Source: Sphingomonadaceae bacterium
GTDB lineage: Bacteria > Pseudomonadota > Alphaproteobacteria > Sphingomonadales > Sphingomonadaceae
DNA length: 64,000 nucleotides
Assembly: GCA_947451145.1 (NCBI GenBank)
Contig: CANFXW010000004.1
Span: 106,748 to 170,747, forward strand
Reading direction: 5' to 3'
In this document: positions 16,683-25,461 of the stretch, one piece after another
How positions within the stretch are numbered: the first letter of the stretch is position 1
Layout: every line of letters begins with the position of its first letter
Notes under the pieces: generated by a model
The model's database searches: none
What the model was told of the DNA's origin: nothing
Seen by the model: only the letters and a program-made list of their open reading frames with translations
Made by a program: the position numbers and the translations under genes

Positions 16683-17894
16683 TCAAAAATCCACCGGCCC
16701 GCTCAATTCCTTCACCTGCCACGGCAGGCCATGCTTGTTGAGCATATCCATGAACGGATCGGGGTCCATCTGCTCCATGTTGAACACGCCCTCACCTGTC
16801 CACGCGCCCGTCAGCATCATGGCCGCGCCGATCATGGCGGGGACGCCGGTGGTGTAGGAGATCGCCTGGTTGCCGGTTTCGGCATAGGCCTCTTCGTGGT
16901 CGCAGATCTGGTAGATGTAGAAGGTCTTGTCGCCCGAGCCATCGAGCGCCTCACCGGTGGCGATGTCACCGATGTTGGTCTTGCCCTTGGTCGTCGGCCC
17001 CAGCGTTTCGGGCTTGGGCAGCACGGCGGCGAGGAACTGCAGGGGCACGATCTGCTGGCCCTGATATTCGATAGGTTCAATGCCGATCATGCCGACGTTC
17101 TTCAGCACGGTCAGGTGGTTGATATAGGCATCGCCAAAGGTCATCCAGAAGCGGCCGCGCTCCAGCTCGGGGATGAACTTCGCGAGGCTTTCCAGCTCCT
17201 CGTGGTACATCATGTACATGTTCTTGGGGCCGACAGCGTCGAAGTCGAAGGCCACTTTCTTCGACAGCGGCGGGGTTTCGACGAACTGGCCGTTCTCCCA
17301 GTGCCGGGCATTGGCGGTGACTTCGCGGATGTTGATTTCCGGGTTGAAGTTGGTGGCAAAGGCCTGACCATGATCGCCGCCGTTGCAATCGAGAATGTCG
17401 AGGCTGCGAATGGTCTTCAGCTTGTGCTTCTTTAGCCACATGGCGAAAACCGAGGTCACGCCCGGATCAAAGCCCGATCCCAGCAGTGCCATGATGCCGC
17501 GCTCCTTGAAGCGGTCATGCAGGTTCCACTGCCACGAGTATTCGAACTTCGCGACGTCCTTCGGCTCGTAATTCGCCGTATCGAGGTAAGGCACGCCGGT
17601 GTTCAGGCAGGCCTCCATGATCGTCAGATCCTGATAGGGCAGCGCCAGATTGACCACCAGCTTCGGGCCGATCCGCTCGATCAGCGCGGAGAGCGCAGGC
17701 ACGTCTTCGGCATCGATGGCATAGGTCGCCACATCCACCCCGCAGCGCGCCTTCACCGATTCGGCAATGGCATCGCACTTGGCAAGCGTGCGGCTGGCGA
17801 GGTGAATCTCGCTGAAAATGTCAGGATTGAAGGCCATCTTGTGGACACAGACCGAGCTGACCCCACCTGCACCGATCACCAGAACCTTGCTCAA
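16683..17894 (-). CDS. Saccharopine dehydrogenase family protein, probable carboxynorspermidine dehydrogenase
   Basis: The likely reaction condenses a diamine with aspartate semialdehyde, using NADPH, to carboxyspermidine or carboxynorspermidine, just before NspC. The 403-residue protein begins with a Rossmann motif, KVLVIGAGGVSSV, and has HWENGQF, LLGSGFDPGVTSVFAMW and HLTVLKNVGMIG, as in the saccharopine dehydrogenase fold. The start is TTG at 17894, with AGGAGA six bases upstream. Adjacency to nspC on the same strand (123-bp gap with repeat C) assigns the role; true saccharopine dehydrogenase is less likely. It is divergent from the threonine-dehydratase-like gene. Confidence 0.88.
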   Translation of the reverse strand: MSKVLVIGAGGVSSVCVHKMAFNPDIFSEIHLASRTLAKCDAIAESVKARCGVDVATYAIDAEDVPALSALIERIGPKLVVNLALPYQDLTIMEACLNTGVPYLDTANYEPKDVAKFEYSWQWNLHDRFKERGIMALLGSGFDPGVTSVFAMWLKKHKLKTIRSLDILDCNGGDHGQAFATNFNPEINIREVTANARHWENGQFVETPPLSKKVAFDFDAVGPKNMYMMYHEELESLAKFIPELERGRFWMTFGDAYINHLTVLKNVGMIGIEPIEYQGQQIVPLQFLAAVLPKPETLGPTTKGKTNIGDIATGEALDGSGDKTFYIYQICDHEEAYAETGNQAISYTTGVPAMIGAAMMLTGAWTGEGVFNMEQMDPDPFMDMLNKHGLPWQVKELSGPVDF

Positions 17895-17956
17895 AGCCCA
17901 TCTCCTAATGGCCAAAACCGATATACGGCCGAAGGGCGCTCATATAGGCTGCTGGC

Positions 17957-18934
17957 ATGACTACTCAAGGACAACGCAACCCCACCGCCGAAGGTGTCGC
18001 CCGCGCGGCGGCGAAGCTGGCTGAATTCTTGCCCGAAACGCCTTTGCTCGAGGCGCGCATCGGTGGTGCCACTGTGTGGTGCAAGGCGGAGTGCCTGCAG
18101 CCCATCGGTGCGTTCAAGATCAGGGGGGCATGGCACCGCCTGTCTGACCTTTCAGCAGAGGAACGCGCGCGCGGCGTGGTGGGGGTTTCCAGCGGTAACC
18201 ACGCGCAAGGCGTCGCCTGGGCAGCGCGGAAGCTGGGGATCACGGCGGCGATTGTCATGCCGGTGGATGCCCCTGCGGTGAAGCTCGCCAACACCCGCGC
18301 GCTCGGGGCCGAGATTGTGCTCTATGACCGCCCCGGCGGCGAGGATCGCGATGCCGTGGCCGAAAAGCTGTGCAAGGAACGCGGCGCAACGCTGGTCCAC
18401 GCCTTTGCCGATCCGTGGGTGATCGAGGGACAGGGAACTGTCGGGCTGGAAGCGGCCCGGCAGCTAAGCCAGCGCGGGATCGAGCCGCCCACCCGGGTAG
18501 TCACCCCCTGCGGTGGTGGCGGTCTGACAGCGGGCTTGGCGCTCGCCCTGCCTGATGCCGAGATCGTGCCGGTTGAGCCCGAAGGCTGGGACGACGTGCG
18601 GATCAGTCTAGAAGCTGGAGCGATCGTGCCGGTGGCGGACACGTCATTCGCCACCGCCTGCGATGCGCTGCAAACTCCCGCCACCCGGCCGATCAACTTC
18701 GCCGTGCTGAAGGCGCGCGTGCCGTTCGGCCTGATGGTCACCCCGGCCGAGATCCGCGCGGCGCAGCGCTGGGTCTTCAGCGAGCTCAGGCTGGTGGTCG
18801 AACCCGGCGGAGCGGCGGCGCTGGCGGCGGCGCTGGCGGGCAAGGTGGCGCTGGATGGTCGCACGGTGATCGTGCTTTCAGGCGGCAACACCGATCCGGC
18901 GAGCTTTGCCAAAGTGCTGGCGTCAACGGACTGA
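17957..18934 (+). CDS. PLP-dependent threonine/serine dehydratase-like protein
   Basis: This 325-residue protein is a fold-type II PLP enzyme. The PLP lysine lies in GAFKIRGAW, the substrate loop SSGNHAQG and the phosphate cradle GGGGLTAG are both present, and LVVEPGGAAALAAAL and VLSGGNTD lie near the C-terminus. There is no C-terminal ACT domain, so it is a catabolic type or a serine/threonine racemase-like type rather than a regulated IlvA. The product would be 2-oxobutanoate or pyruvate. It is alone between a divergent neighbour and repeat D copy 2. Confidence 0.88.
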   Translation: MTTQGQRNPTAEGVARAAAKLAEFLPETPLLEARIGGATVWCKAECLQPIGAFKIRGAWHRLSDLSAEERARGVVGVSSGNHAQGVAWAARKLGITAAIVMPVDAPAVKLANTRALGAEIVLYDRPGGEDRDAVAEKLCKERGATLVHAFADPWVIEGQGTVGLEAARQLSQRGIEPPTRVVTPCGGGGLTAGLALALPDAEIVPVEPEGWDDVRISLEAGAIVPVADTSFATACDALQTPATRPINFAVLKARVPFGLMVTPAEIRAAQRWVFSELRLVVEPGGAAALAAALAGKVALDGRTVIVLSGGNTDPASFAKVLASTD

Positions 18935-18937
18935 AAT

Positions 18938-19080
18938 CCTCCCCCTTGGGGGAGGGGGACCATGCGAAGCATGGTGGTGGGGTACGCGCGAGTGTTCCTG
19001 ACGGTGCTGACCAGAGGGGTCAGGAACACTCGCCTGTACCCCTCCACCACTACGTGGTCCCCCTCCCCTGCAGGGAGGAA
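18938..19080. repeat. Dispersed palindromic repeat, family D copy 2
   Basis: The outer ends are TCCTCCCCCTTGGGGGAGGG and CCCCTCCCCTGCAGGGAGG. The centre is a perfect 15-bp hairpin: GCGAGTGTTCCTGAC (18988-19002) pairs with 19019-19033, with loop 19003-19018. ACCCCTCCACCACTACGTGG recurs in slightly altered form in the other two copies (1083-1260 and 61083-61226). It lies three bases after the dehydratase stop codon and 68 bp before the MAPEG genes. Confidence 0.85.
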
Positions 19081-19148
19081 AGGTTGCAATTGACAATCTA
19101 ATCCCGCCGAAGCAGTCTCCGCCCCAAGAAAAGCAAGGGGGAAAGGTT

Positions 19149-19583
19149 ATGGAAGCCAAGATGCTGGCACCGGCTGCAGTGCTGATTGTCTGGACGATGA
19201 TCGTCATGCTGTGGATGACAGTCACCCGGTTCGCCGCACTTTCGAAATCCGGCATCGACCTCAGCAAGTCAAAGCCGGGTGGGCGTGGTTCCCAACTTGA
19301 TGGTGTGCTGCCCGATCAGGTGATGTGGAAGAGCCACAACTACACCCACCTGCTCGAACAGCCGACGATCTTCTATCCGGCGGTGGTGATCATCGCGCTG
19401 ATGGGTGCATCGGGCAGCGACGTGCTGCTGGCCTGGGCCTATGTCGCCTTGCGCATCATCCATTCGTTCTGGCAGGCCTTGGTCAACCGCCTGCCGGTGC
19501 GCATCGCGCTGTTCTTTGTTTCATCGGTGATCCTGGTAGTGTTAGCCTGCCGCGCGGCGATGCTGACGCTTTTCGCAGTCTGA
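19149..19583 (+). CDS. MAPEG family membrane protein (first of tandem pair)
   Basis: This is a 144-residue inner-membrane protein of the MAPEG family (eicosanoid and glutathione metabolism type). It has four predicted membrane helices (about residues 6-26, 73-92, 93-108, 114-140), and WKSHNYTHLLEQPTIFYPAVV followed by AWAYVALRIIHS is the family signature. GGGGG lies about five bases before the ATG, a strong ribosome site. It is followed after 16 bp by a paralogue with the same order of motifs. The reaction is unknown; some family members use glutathione. Confidence 0.85.
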   Translation: MEAKMLAPAAVLIVWTMIVMLWMTVTRFAALSKSGIDLSKSKPGGRGSQLDGVLPDQVMWKSHNYTHLLEQPTIFYPAVVIIALMGASGSDVLLAWAYVALRIIHSFWQALVNRLPVRIALFFVSSVILVVLACRAAMLTLFAV

Positions 19584-19599
19584 CAAGGGGGAAGAAATC

Positions 19600-20040
19600 A
19601 TGACTCTGGTTGGTATGGAAATTCTCAAACCCGTCGCCGTGCTGGCGGGCTGGACGATGGTGATGTGGATCTGGCTTTACGCCACCCGCATTCCGGCGAT
19701 GCAAAAGGCCAAGATCGATCTCGCTGCAAAAGCTGGCGGCACGGGCAAGGATCTGGACGGAATCCTGCCCGAGCAGGTCCAGTGGAAAGCCCACAACTAC
19801 AACCACCTGCATGAGGCACCTACGGTGTTCTATGCGGTGGCGCTGCTGCTCGCGCTGATCGGCATGGGTGACGGTTTCAACGCCACGCTCGGCTGGGCCT
19901 ATGTCGCCTTGCGCATTGCCCACTCGCTGGTGCAGGTGACAAGCAACAAGGTGATGCTGCGCTTCAGCCTATTCGCGCTGTCAACGCTGTGCCTGATGGC
20001 GCTGGTGCTGCACGCGCTGATCGGCGTGTTTCACGGATAA
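19600..20040 (+). CDS. MAPEG family membrane protein (second of tandem pair)
   Basis: This 146-residue protein is a paralogue of the preceding one. Shared blocks are QWKAHNYNHLHEAPTVFYAV and LGWAYVALRIAHS. It differs in the N-terminal helix and in the region after the first helix (AGGTGKDLDG). Four membrane helices are predicted. The ATG at 19600 has GGGGGAAG eight bases upstream. The pair suggests a homo- or hetero-oligomer, since MAPEG proteins form trimers; that is inference. It ends at the repeat E copy 1. Confidence 0.85.
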   Translation: MTLVGMEILKPVAVLAGWTMVMWIWLYATRIPAMQKAKIDLAAKAGGTGKDLDGILPEQVQWKAHNYNHLHEAPTVFYAVALLLALIGMGDGFNATLGWAYVALRIAHSLVQVTSNKVMLRFSLFALSTLCLMALVLHALIGVFHG

Positions 20041-20046
20041 ATTTTT

Positions 20047-20168
20047 CCTCTCTCCCCTTCAGGGGAGAGATACGAAGGCTTGGCAGCTTGTCTGACTAGC
20101 CGAAGTAGAGAGGGGAACACTCTGCGCGACACCCCCTCTCCCAACCCTCTCCCCTGAAGGGGAGAGGG
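20047..20168. repeat. Palindromic repeat, family E copy 1
   Basis: A hairpin CTCTCTCCCCTTCAGGGGAG lies at the left end and CCCTCTCCCCTGAAGGGGAG at the right end (20145-20168); a longer pairing of the two ends is also possible. It fills the whole 128-bp gap between the MAPEG and rRNA methylase genes, which converge, and ends next to the methylase stop codon, so it could terminate both. The related copy is at 27001-27127. Confidence 0.75.
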
Positions 20169-21440
20169 CTATTTTACAAACAAACTCGCCAGTTCCACAT
20201 GGGTTGACCAACGGAACTGGCCGACCGGCCTGACTTCCTGCACCCGGTATCCTGCCTCAACCAGCAGCGCCGCATCGCGCGCCCAGCTGGAGGGGTTGCA
20301 GCTGATATAGACGATCCGCGCCACGGTGCTGTCCGCCAGCCGCTCGATCTGGTCCCGCGCACCGGCGCGCGGCGGATCGAGGACGACGGCGTCGAACTTG
20401 TTCAGCTCGTCAGGCAGCAGCGGATTGCGGAACAGATCGCGGTGCGCTGGAAAGATCGGCAGTCCAGCCATCCCCGCCGCCGCCTTGCAGGCCAGATGGG
20501 CATCGCGCGCCGCCTCGGCCGCCAGAACCCGGCTACCCTGCCCGGCCAATGCGAAAGCAAAGGTGCCAAGCCCGGAGAACAGGTCTGCGACATTGGTGCA
20601 GCCGGCCAACCAATCGGTTGTTGCCGCGACCAGTGCCTGCTCACCATTGAGCGTTGCCTGGAGGAACGAACCCGGCGGGAACGGCACCGAGATGCCGCCC
20701 AGCCGCACGGTTACCGGCTCCGGCTCCCACACCGCTTCCGGCCCATAGCCCTGATCGAGCACCAGCCGCGCGAGGCGATGATCGGTGGCGAAATCGAGCA
20801 TCAGATGCACGGCATCCAGCCCTTCGGTGGTCACGCCCTTGATGAACAGGTCAACGCCCTGCTCGGTCATGGCGAGATCGACATCGGCGGCCATGCGGCT
20901 ATGGCTGTGCTTACCTTGCGGTGCCTTCTTGCCCTTCTTTGGCGCAGGCGCAGACTGGCCGAGCCGGATCAGCAGTTTCCGCAAGGGCGCGAGCAGCGCA
21001 ACGAATTCGGGCAACAGCACCGGGCATTCGCCAAGCTCAACCAGCCGATGCGATTTCGCCTCGCGGTAGCCGATGACGATCCGCCCGGCTGAACTTTCCG
21101 CCCTGAGCGAAGCGCGGCGGCGCGTTCCGGGGGGCGAGAGGTGCGGGGCGGCGAAATGTTCAGTGCCCAAGTCCTGACTAGCCGAGGCATTGGTCACCCG
21201 CGCCTCGACAAAGTCGGTCAGCGATTGCTCGTCAAGCTGCTGCAACTGGCAACCGCCGCACTGGCCGAAGTGGCGGCAGACCGGCGCGATGTGGTGCGGC
21301 CCCGGCTCAACCGTGCCGTCTGACAGCAACATGTCCCCCGGCGCCACGCCCCAGGCGAAGCGGCCAGACGCGGTTACGCCATCGCCCTTGGCGGCGATGC
21401 GGATGATGGGTTCGGCGATAATGTTTTCAGGCTCGGTCAC
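20169..21440 (-). CDS. 23S rRNA (uracil) methyltransferase, RlmD/RlmC (RumA) family
   Basis: This 423-residue protein is a SAM-dependent RNA m5U methyltransferase. The N-terminal cysteines CRHFGQCGGCQLQQL (Cys55, 61, 64) with Cys near 148 (GECPVLL) bind the 4Fe-4S cluster of this family. The catalytic domain has SGLGTFAFALAG (SAM), DPPRAGARDQIERL and the nucleophile in YISCNPSSWARD. It starts at GTG 21440, overlapping the nnr stop as GTGA. RlmD targets U1939 and RlmC U747; which applies here is not resolved, as the N-terminal TRAM-like part is short. Confidence 0.88.
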   Translation of the reverse strand: MTEPENIIAEPIIRIAAKGDGVTASGRFAWGVAPGDMLLSDGTVEPGPHHIAPVCRHFGQCGGCQLQQLDEQSLTDFVEARVTNASASQDLGTEHFAAPHLSPPGTRRRASLRAESSAGRIVIGYREAKSHRLVELGECPVLLPEFVALLAPLRKLLIRLGQSAPAPKKGKKAPQGKHSHSRMAADVDLAMTEQGVDLFIKGVTTEGLDAVHLMLDFATDHRLARLVLDQGYGPEAVWEPEPVTVRLGGISVPFPPGSFLQATLNGEQALVAATTDWLAGCTNVADLFSGLGTFAFALAGQGSRVLAAEAARDAHLACKAAAGMAGLPIFPAHRDLFRNPLLPDELNKFDAVVLDPPRAGARDQIERLADSTVARIVYISCNPSSWARDAALLVEAGYRVQEVRPVGQFRWSTHVELASLFVK

Positions 21441-22915
21441 AAGCAGGCCGCGTAGGCGTTCCGCATCTCTGCGGCAAGCTGCGCGGCAGTAAAAGCCGGA
21501 CCAGCCAGCCGCGCCGCCTCACCATGCAGCCAGACAGACTCGCAAGCTGCCGTGAACGCATCGGCCCCGCTGGCGAGCCGGCTGGCAAGCGCCCCCGCCA
21601 GCACATCGCCAGTTCCCGCAGTCGACAGCCAGCTTGAGGCACGCGGAGCCAAGGCCGTGCGGCCATCGGGCGCGGCGATCACCGTGTCCGGCCCCTTGGC
21701 GACGATCACCATGCCCGAAACCCCGGCCAGCGCCCGCGCGCGATCAGCCTTTGAGCCTTCACTGCCGCATTCAAAAGCACGCTCCAGCGCCACCAGTTCG
21801 CCCTCGTGCGGGGTAGCTACCAGCGGTCCGGGGTGGTCCGCGATATGGCCCGGCGCCAGCAGCGACAGCGCATCGGCATCGAGCACGGTCGGCACGCCGA
21901 AGGTCAAAGCCATGGCCAGCCGCGCCGCCGCTTCACGGTTCCGCCCGAGGCCGGGACCGACCAGCAGCGCATTCCAGCGGCGATCATCGACGGCTTCTTC
22001 CAGCTGTCGTTGGTCTTGAACAAGGTCTGGCGGCAAGCTCAGCGGATAGGCTTCGACAAGCTCAGCCTGAGCGGGTTTTGTGATAGAATTATTTCTGAGA
22101 CCCGCTCGTGCTGAGCCTGTCGAAGCACCGCACAACAGCCGCACATAACCCGCCCCTGCCCCCATCGCTGCCAGACACGAAAGCACCGCCGCCCCCGGCA
22201 TCTCGCCGCCCACCACGCCCAGAAAACCGCGCTTGTACTTGTGGGCATTGGCGGCGGGCGCAGCCAGCGCAGGCTGGCGCACCACGCGGGCGGCTCCAGA
22301 AACCGGCGCAACTCCGATCCCGACCAGCCGCAGCGCGCCCATGCTCGCCGCAGCAGGCATCAGGAAGTGGGCGTATTTCCAGGCCCCCAGCGCGATGGTG
22401 ACCTGGTAATCGGGCAGGCCATCATTGAGGCTGTGCCCGCCATCGCTCTCCACGCCGCTCGGCAGATCGATGGCAATGCGCGTGCGGTGGCTGGCGGCAA
22501 GGCGGGTGAGCAGCGCGAAGTCATCCTCCGAAAGCCCGCGCGTCAGGCCGGAGCCGAACAGGCAATCGACCAGCACCTCGCCATGGGGCATAGCATCTGG
22601 CCCAACGACTTCACCGCCGAACAGCGCGCGGGCCTTGCGGGCCGCATCGGTTTTCGCCTCGGTTGCGGCAATGACGACAACCTGCCCGCCCTGCTCGCGA
22701 ATGGCTTCGGCAATCACATAGCCATCGCCGCCATTGTTGCCGGGGCCGCAGAGCACGGTAACCGGCCGGTGCGCGGCGATCCGCCAGACCCATTCCGCCG
22801 CCCCGCGCCCGGCCGTCTGCATCAGGGCATCGACCGAAAGGCCAGCGTCAATCAGCGCCTGCTCGGCATCACGCATCTGCGCGACGGTGACTATCTGATC
22901 AACGGCTTGAGGCAT
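21437..22915 (-). CDS. nnr: Bifunctional NAD(P)H-hydrate epimerase/dehydratase with in-frame repeat insertion
   Basis: Nnr repairs damaged NAD(P)H hydrates in two steps. The N-terminal epimerase domain has GPGNNGGDGYVIAEAI and CLFGSGLTRGL; the C-terminal ADP-dependent dehydratase domain has VVGGEMPGAAVLS, LVGPGLGR, VATPHEGE and STAGTGDVLAG. The length is 492 residues with the ATG at 22915 (TTG-rich alternatives upstream are weaker). The odd feature is a palindromic repeat (22050-22126) inserted in frame at about residues 264-289, just after the strand AGAGYVRLL in the dehydratase domain. It adds SARAGLR and KPAQAELVEAY. The reading frame stays open, so the enzyme is probably still made. Confidence 0.93.
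   Translation of the reverse strand: MPQAVDQIVTVAQMRDAEQALIDAGLSVDALMQTAGRGAAEWVWRIAAHRPVTVLCGPGNNGGDGYVIAEAIREQGGQVVVIAATEAKTDAARKARALFGGEVVGPDAMPHGEVLVDCLFGSGLTRGLSEDDFALLTRLAASHRTRIAIDLPSGVESDGGHSLNDGLPDYQVTIALGAWKYAHFLMPAAASMGALRLVGIGVAPVSGAARVVRQPALAAPAANAHKYKRGFLGVVGGEMPGAAVLSCLAAMGAGAGYVRLLCGASTGSARAGLRNNSITKPAQAELVEAYPLSLPPDLVQDQRQLEEAVDDRRWNALLVGPGLGRNREAAARLAMALTFGVPTVLDADALSLLAPGHIADHPGPLVATPHEGELVALERAFECGSEGSKADRARALAGVSGMVIVAKGPDTVIAAPDGRTALAPRASSWLSTAGTGDVLAGALASRLASGADAFTAACESVWLHGEAARLAGPAFTAAQLAAEMRNAYAACL
22050..22126. repeat. Palindromic repeat, family B copy 3, inside the nnr coding region
   Basis: The arms (22050-22075, beginning GCTTCGACAAGCTCAGC, and 22101-22126) are inverted repeats of 26 bp with three mismatches, around a 25-bp AT-rich spacer. 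Outer ends carry CTTCGACA, as in the copy at 3792-3869. It interrupts nnr without a frameshift or stop. Its length is about 77 bp but the flanking change is a multiple of three overall. Confidence 0.9.
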
Positions 22916-23303
22916 TGGCCACCGGAGCCTCTGGCGCGGCGAGGAAGCGATAGGAGTCATCCCCTACCCGAACCTCCAGCTCATTGCCGACACGCGCGGT
23001 CTGCACCTCCCACGCGCCATCGGCGGTGGCGATGCGGGTGCCGTTGTCGATGATCTGGAAGCGGCGGAAACCACCGTTGGGCCCGCGGATCGTCCACATT
23101 TCCTTGCCGTCGACCTGAGCGATCTCGCGGGTGCAGTCAGGCTTGAATTCCTTGGCCCCGCCAAGCGCGCAGGGCACGTGGTTGTCTTCGGGTTCCGCCA
23201 CCTCGTTCTGCTCGGCCACAGTCGCCGCAGAGCTGCCGCCCGCCGCGCTTTTGGAGCAGGCGGCGAGAAGGAGCAAGGGCAGTATGGCGGCGGATATCTT
23301 CAT
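22899..23303 (-). CDS. Small lipoprotein of unknown function
   Basis: This 134-residue protein has a lipobox, LLLLAAC, with Cys16 as the predicted lipid site, so it is likely an outer- or inner-membrane lipoprotein. A Ser/Ala-rich linker follows and then a small beta domain with GPNGGFRRFQI, DGAWEVQTARVG and VRVGDDSYRFL. I do not recognise the family. The gene overlaps the nnr start by 17 bp on the same strand, so the two may be co-transcribed. The ATG at 23303 is used because only it gives the signal sequence. Confidence 0.75.
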   Translation of the reverse strand: MKISAAILPLLLLAACSKSAAGGSSAATVAEQNEVAEPEDNHVPCALGGAKEFKPDCTREIAQVDGKEMWTIRGPNGGFRRFQIIDNGTRIATADGAWEVQTARVGNELEVRVGDDSYRFLAAPEAPVANASSR

Positions 23304-23324
23304 TGAGCCCCAATTCTCAATCAT

Positions 23325-23464
23325 CGTCATCCTGAACTTGTTTCAGGATCCATTTCGCAATTCAGACCGAAGCGCGGTTTGGCAGCAAGGCCTCTCGGTT
23401 TGCTGCTATCCGGCAAACACTGATCTTGCGGCACAATGGATCCTGAAACAAGTTCAGGATGACG
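23325..23464. repeat. 140-bp palindromic element, family A copy 2 (inverted)
   Basis: Exact 30-bp inverted terminal repeats lie at 23325-23354 and 23435-23464 (CGTCATCCTGAACTTGTTTC at the left). The 80-bp interior is the reverse complement of a sequence homologous to copies 1 and 3: read in reverse it contains CAGTGTTTGCCGGATAGCAG and AAACCGAGAGGCC. It lies between the lipoprotein start and the ilvD stop codon. Confidence 0.9.
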
Positions 23465-23488
23465 GGAAAATAGAGGGATGATTACCCC

Positions 23489-25354
23489 TTATTTCGCCCG
23501 ATTAGCTTTCAGCTGAGAAATATCGCGCACCGCGCCGCGCGCCGCGCTGGTGGTGAGCGCGGCATAGGCCTGTAGCGCAACCGAGACCTGCCGCTTGCGC
23601 ACTTCGGCGGGTTGCCAAGCGGCATCGCCCTTGGCCTCCATCGCCGCGCGGCGGGCGGCCAGTACATCGTCAGCAACCAGCAGGTTGATCGTGCGCGAGG
23701 GGATATCGATGGCAATCATATCGCCGTTCTCGACCAGCCCGATCGCGCCGCCTTCCGCCGCTTCGGGCGAGGCGTGGCCGATCGAAAGGCCCGATGTGCC
23801 GCCCGAGAAACGCCCGTCGGTGATCAGCGCGCAGGCTTTGCCCAAGCCCTTCGATTTCAGGTAGCTGGTGGGATAGAGCATTTCCTGCATGCCGGGGCCG
23901 CCCTTCGGCCCTTCGTAGCGGATCACCACGACATCTCCCGCCAGAACCTGTCCGGTGAGGATGGCGACAACGGCAGCGTCCTGGCTTTCGTACACCTTGG
24001 CCGGGCCGGTGAATTTCAGGATTGAATCGTCAACGCCAGCCGTCTTCACGATGCAGCCTTCGAGCGCAATGTTGCCGGAAAGCACGGCAAGCCCGCCGTC
24101 CTGCGAAAAGGCATGTTCGGCCGAGCGGATCACGCCGTTTTCACGATCGGCATCAAGGCTTTCCCAGCGGCGCGACTGGCTGAAAGCGGTCTGCGTCGGC
24201 ACACCACCCGGAGCGGCGAGGAAGAACTGCTGCACGGCGGGATCGTTGGTCCGCTTGATGTCCCACTTGTTGAGCGCATCGCCCAGCGTTGGGCTGTGAA
24301 CGGTCGGCAGATCGGTGTGGAGCAGCCCTGCGCGGTCCAGCTCACCCAGGATCGACATGATACCGCCAGCGCGGTGGACGTCTTCCATGTGAACGTCGCT
24401 CTTGGCCGGGGCGACCTTTGACAGGCAAGGCACGCGGCGCGAGAGGCGGTCGATATCGGTCATGGTGAAATCGACCCCGGCTTCATAGGCAGCGGCGAGC
24501 AGGTGAAGCACGGTGTTGGTCGATCCGCCCATCGCGATGTCAAGGCTCATGGCGTTTTCGAAGGCCTTGAAGCTCGCGATATTGCGCGGCAGGGCGCTGG
24601 CATCGTCCTGCTCGTAATAGCGGCGGCACAGTTCAACCGCGGTGCGGCCTGCCTGCAGGAACAGCTCCTTGCGGTCTGAGTGTGTGGCGAGCTGCGAGCC
24701 GTTGCCCGGCAGCGACAGCCCCAGCGCCTCGGTCAGGCAGTTCATCGAATTGGCGGTGAACATGCCCGAGCAGGAGCCGCAGGTGGGGCAGGCCGAACGC
24801 TCGATCTTGGCGACGTCTTCATCGCTGATGCTGTCATCGGCGGCGGCGACCATGGCGTCGACCAGATCGAGCGCCACTTCCTTGCCGCCGAGCACTACCT
24901 TGCCGGCCTCCATCGGCCCGCCCGAGACGAAGACCACCGGAATGTTGATCCGCAGCGCCGCCATCAGCATGCCGGGCGTGATCTTGTCGCAGTTGGAAAT
25001 GCAGACCATGGCGTCGGCGCAGTGGGCGTTGACCATGTATTCGACCGAATCCGCGATCAGGTCACGGCTGGGCAGCGAATAGAGCATGCCGTCGTGCCCC
25101 ATGGCGATGCCGTCATCGACCGCGATGGTGTTGAATTCCTTGGCAACGCCGCCCGCCGCCTCGATCTCGCGCGCGACCATCTGGCCCAGATCCTTCAGGT
25201 GGACGTGGCCCGGAACGAACTGCGTGAAGCTGTTGACCACCGCAATGATCGGCTTGCCAAAATCGCTGTCCTTCATCCCCGTCGCCCGCCAAAGCCCGCG
25301 AGCGCCCGCCATATTGCGGCCGTGCGTGGAAGTGCGTGAACGATAGGCGGGCAT
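23489..25354 (-). CDS. ilvD: Dihydroxy-acid dehydratase
   Basis: IlvD makes 2-oxo acids in valine, leucine and isoleucine synthesis, using an Fe-S cluster. It has 621 residues (E. coli type). Cysteine ligands lie in [21 protein letters not shown] and [43 protein letters not shown] is the usual N-terminus and [12 protein letters not shown] is near the C-terminus. The ATG at 25354 has AAAGG about seven bases upstream. No other branched-chain gene is nearby, so it is probably an isolated gene here. The 107 bp upstream of it show a possible TATAAC but no clear attenuator. Confidence 0.97.
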   Translation of the reverse strand: MPAYRSRTSTHGRNMAGARGLWRATGMKDSDFGKPIIAVVNSFTQFVPGHVHLKDLGQMVAREIEAAGGVAKEFNTIAVDDGIAMGHDGMLYSLPSRDLIADSVEYMVNAHCADAMVCISNCDKITPGMLMAALRINIPVVFVSGGPMEAGKVVLGGKEVALDLVDAMVAAADDSISDEDVAKIERSACPTCGSCSGMFTANSMNCLTEALGLSLPGNGSQLATHSDRKELFLQAGRTAVELCRRYYEQDDASALPRNIASFKAFENAMSLDIAMGGSTNTVLHLLAAAYEAGVDFTMTDIDRLSRRVPCLSKVAPAKSDVHMEDVHRAGGIMSILGELDRAGLLHTDLPTVHSPTLGDALNKWDIKRTNDPAVQQFFLAAPGGVPTQTAFSQSRRWESLDADRENGVIRSAEHAFSQDGGLAVLSGNIALEGCIVKTAGVDDSILKFTGPAKVYESQDAAVVAILTGQVLAGDVVVIRYEGPKGGPGMQEMLYPTSYLKSKGLGKACALITDGRFSGGTSGLSIGHASPEAAEGGAIGLVENGDMIAIDIPSRTINLLVADDVLAARRAAMEAKGDAAWQPAEVRKRQVSVALQAYAALTTSAARGAVRDISQLKANRAK

Positions 25355-25461
25355 GGGAAAACCTTTTCGGAAGTCAACTGACAGTGCTGAAAGTGAGCGC
25401 CTGTCCTAGACCAGCCCAACCGGGCAGTCGAAAGTTATATTTGCAACGGTTTCTTGGGAAA

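Noticed and set aside
25355..25461. A leader peptide or riboswitch before ilvD
   Set aside because: No run of branched-chain codons and no conserved stem structure was visible in the 107 bp.
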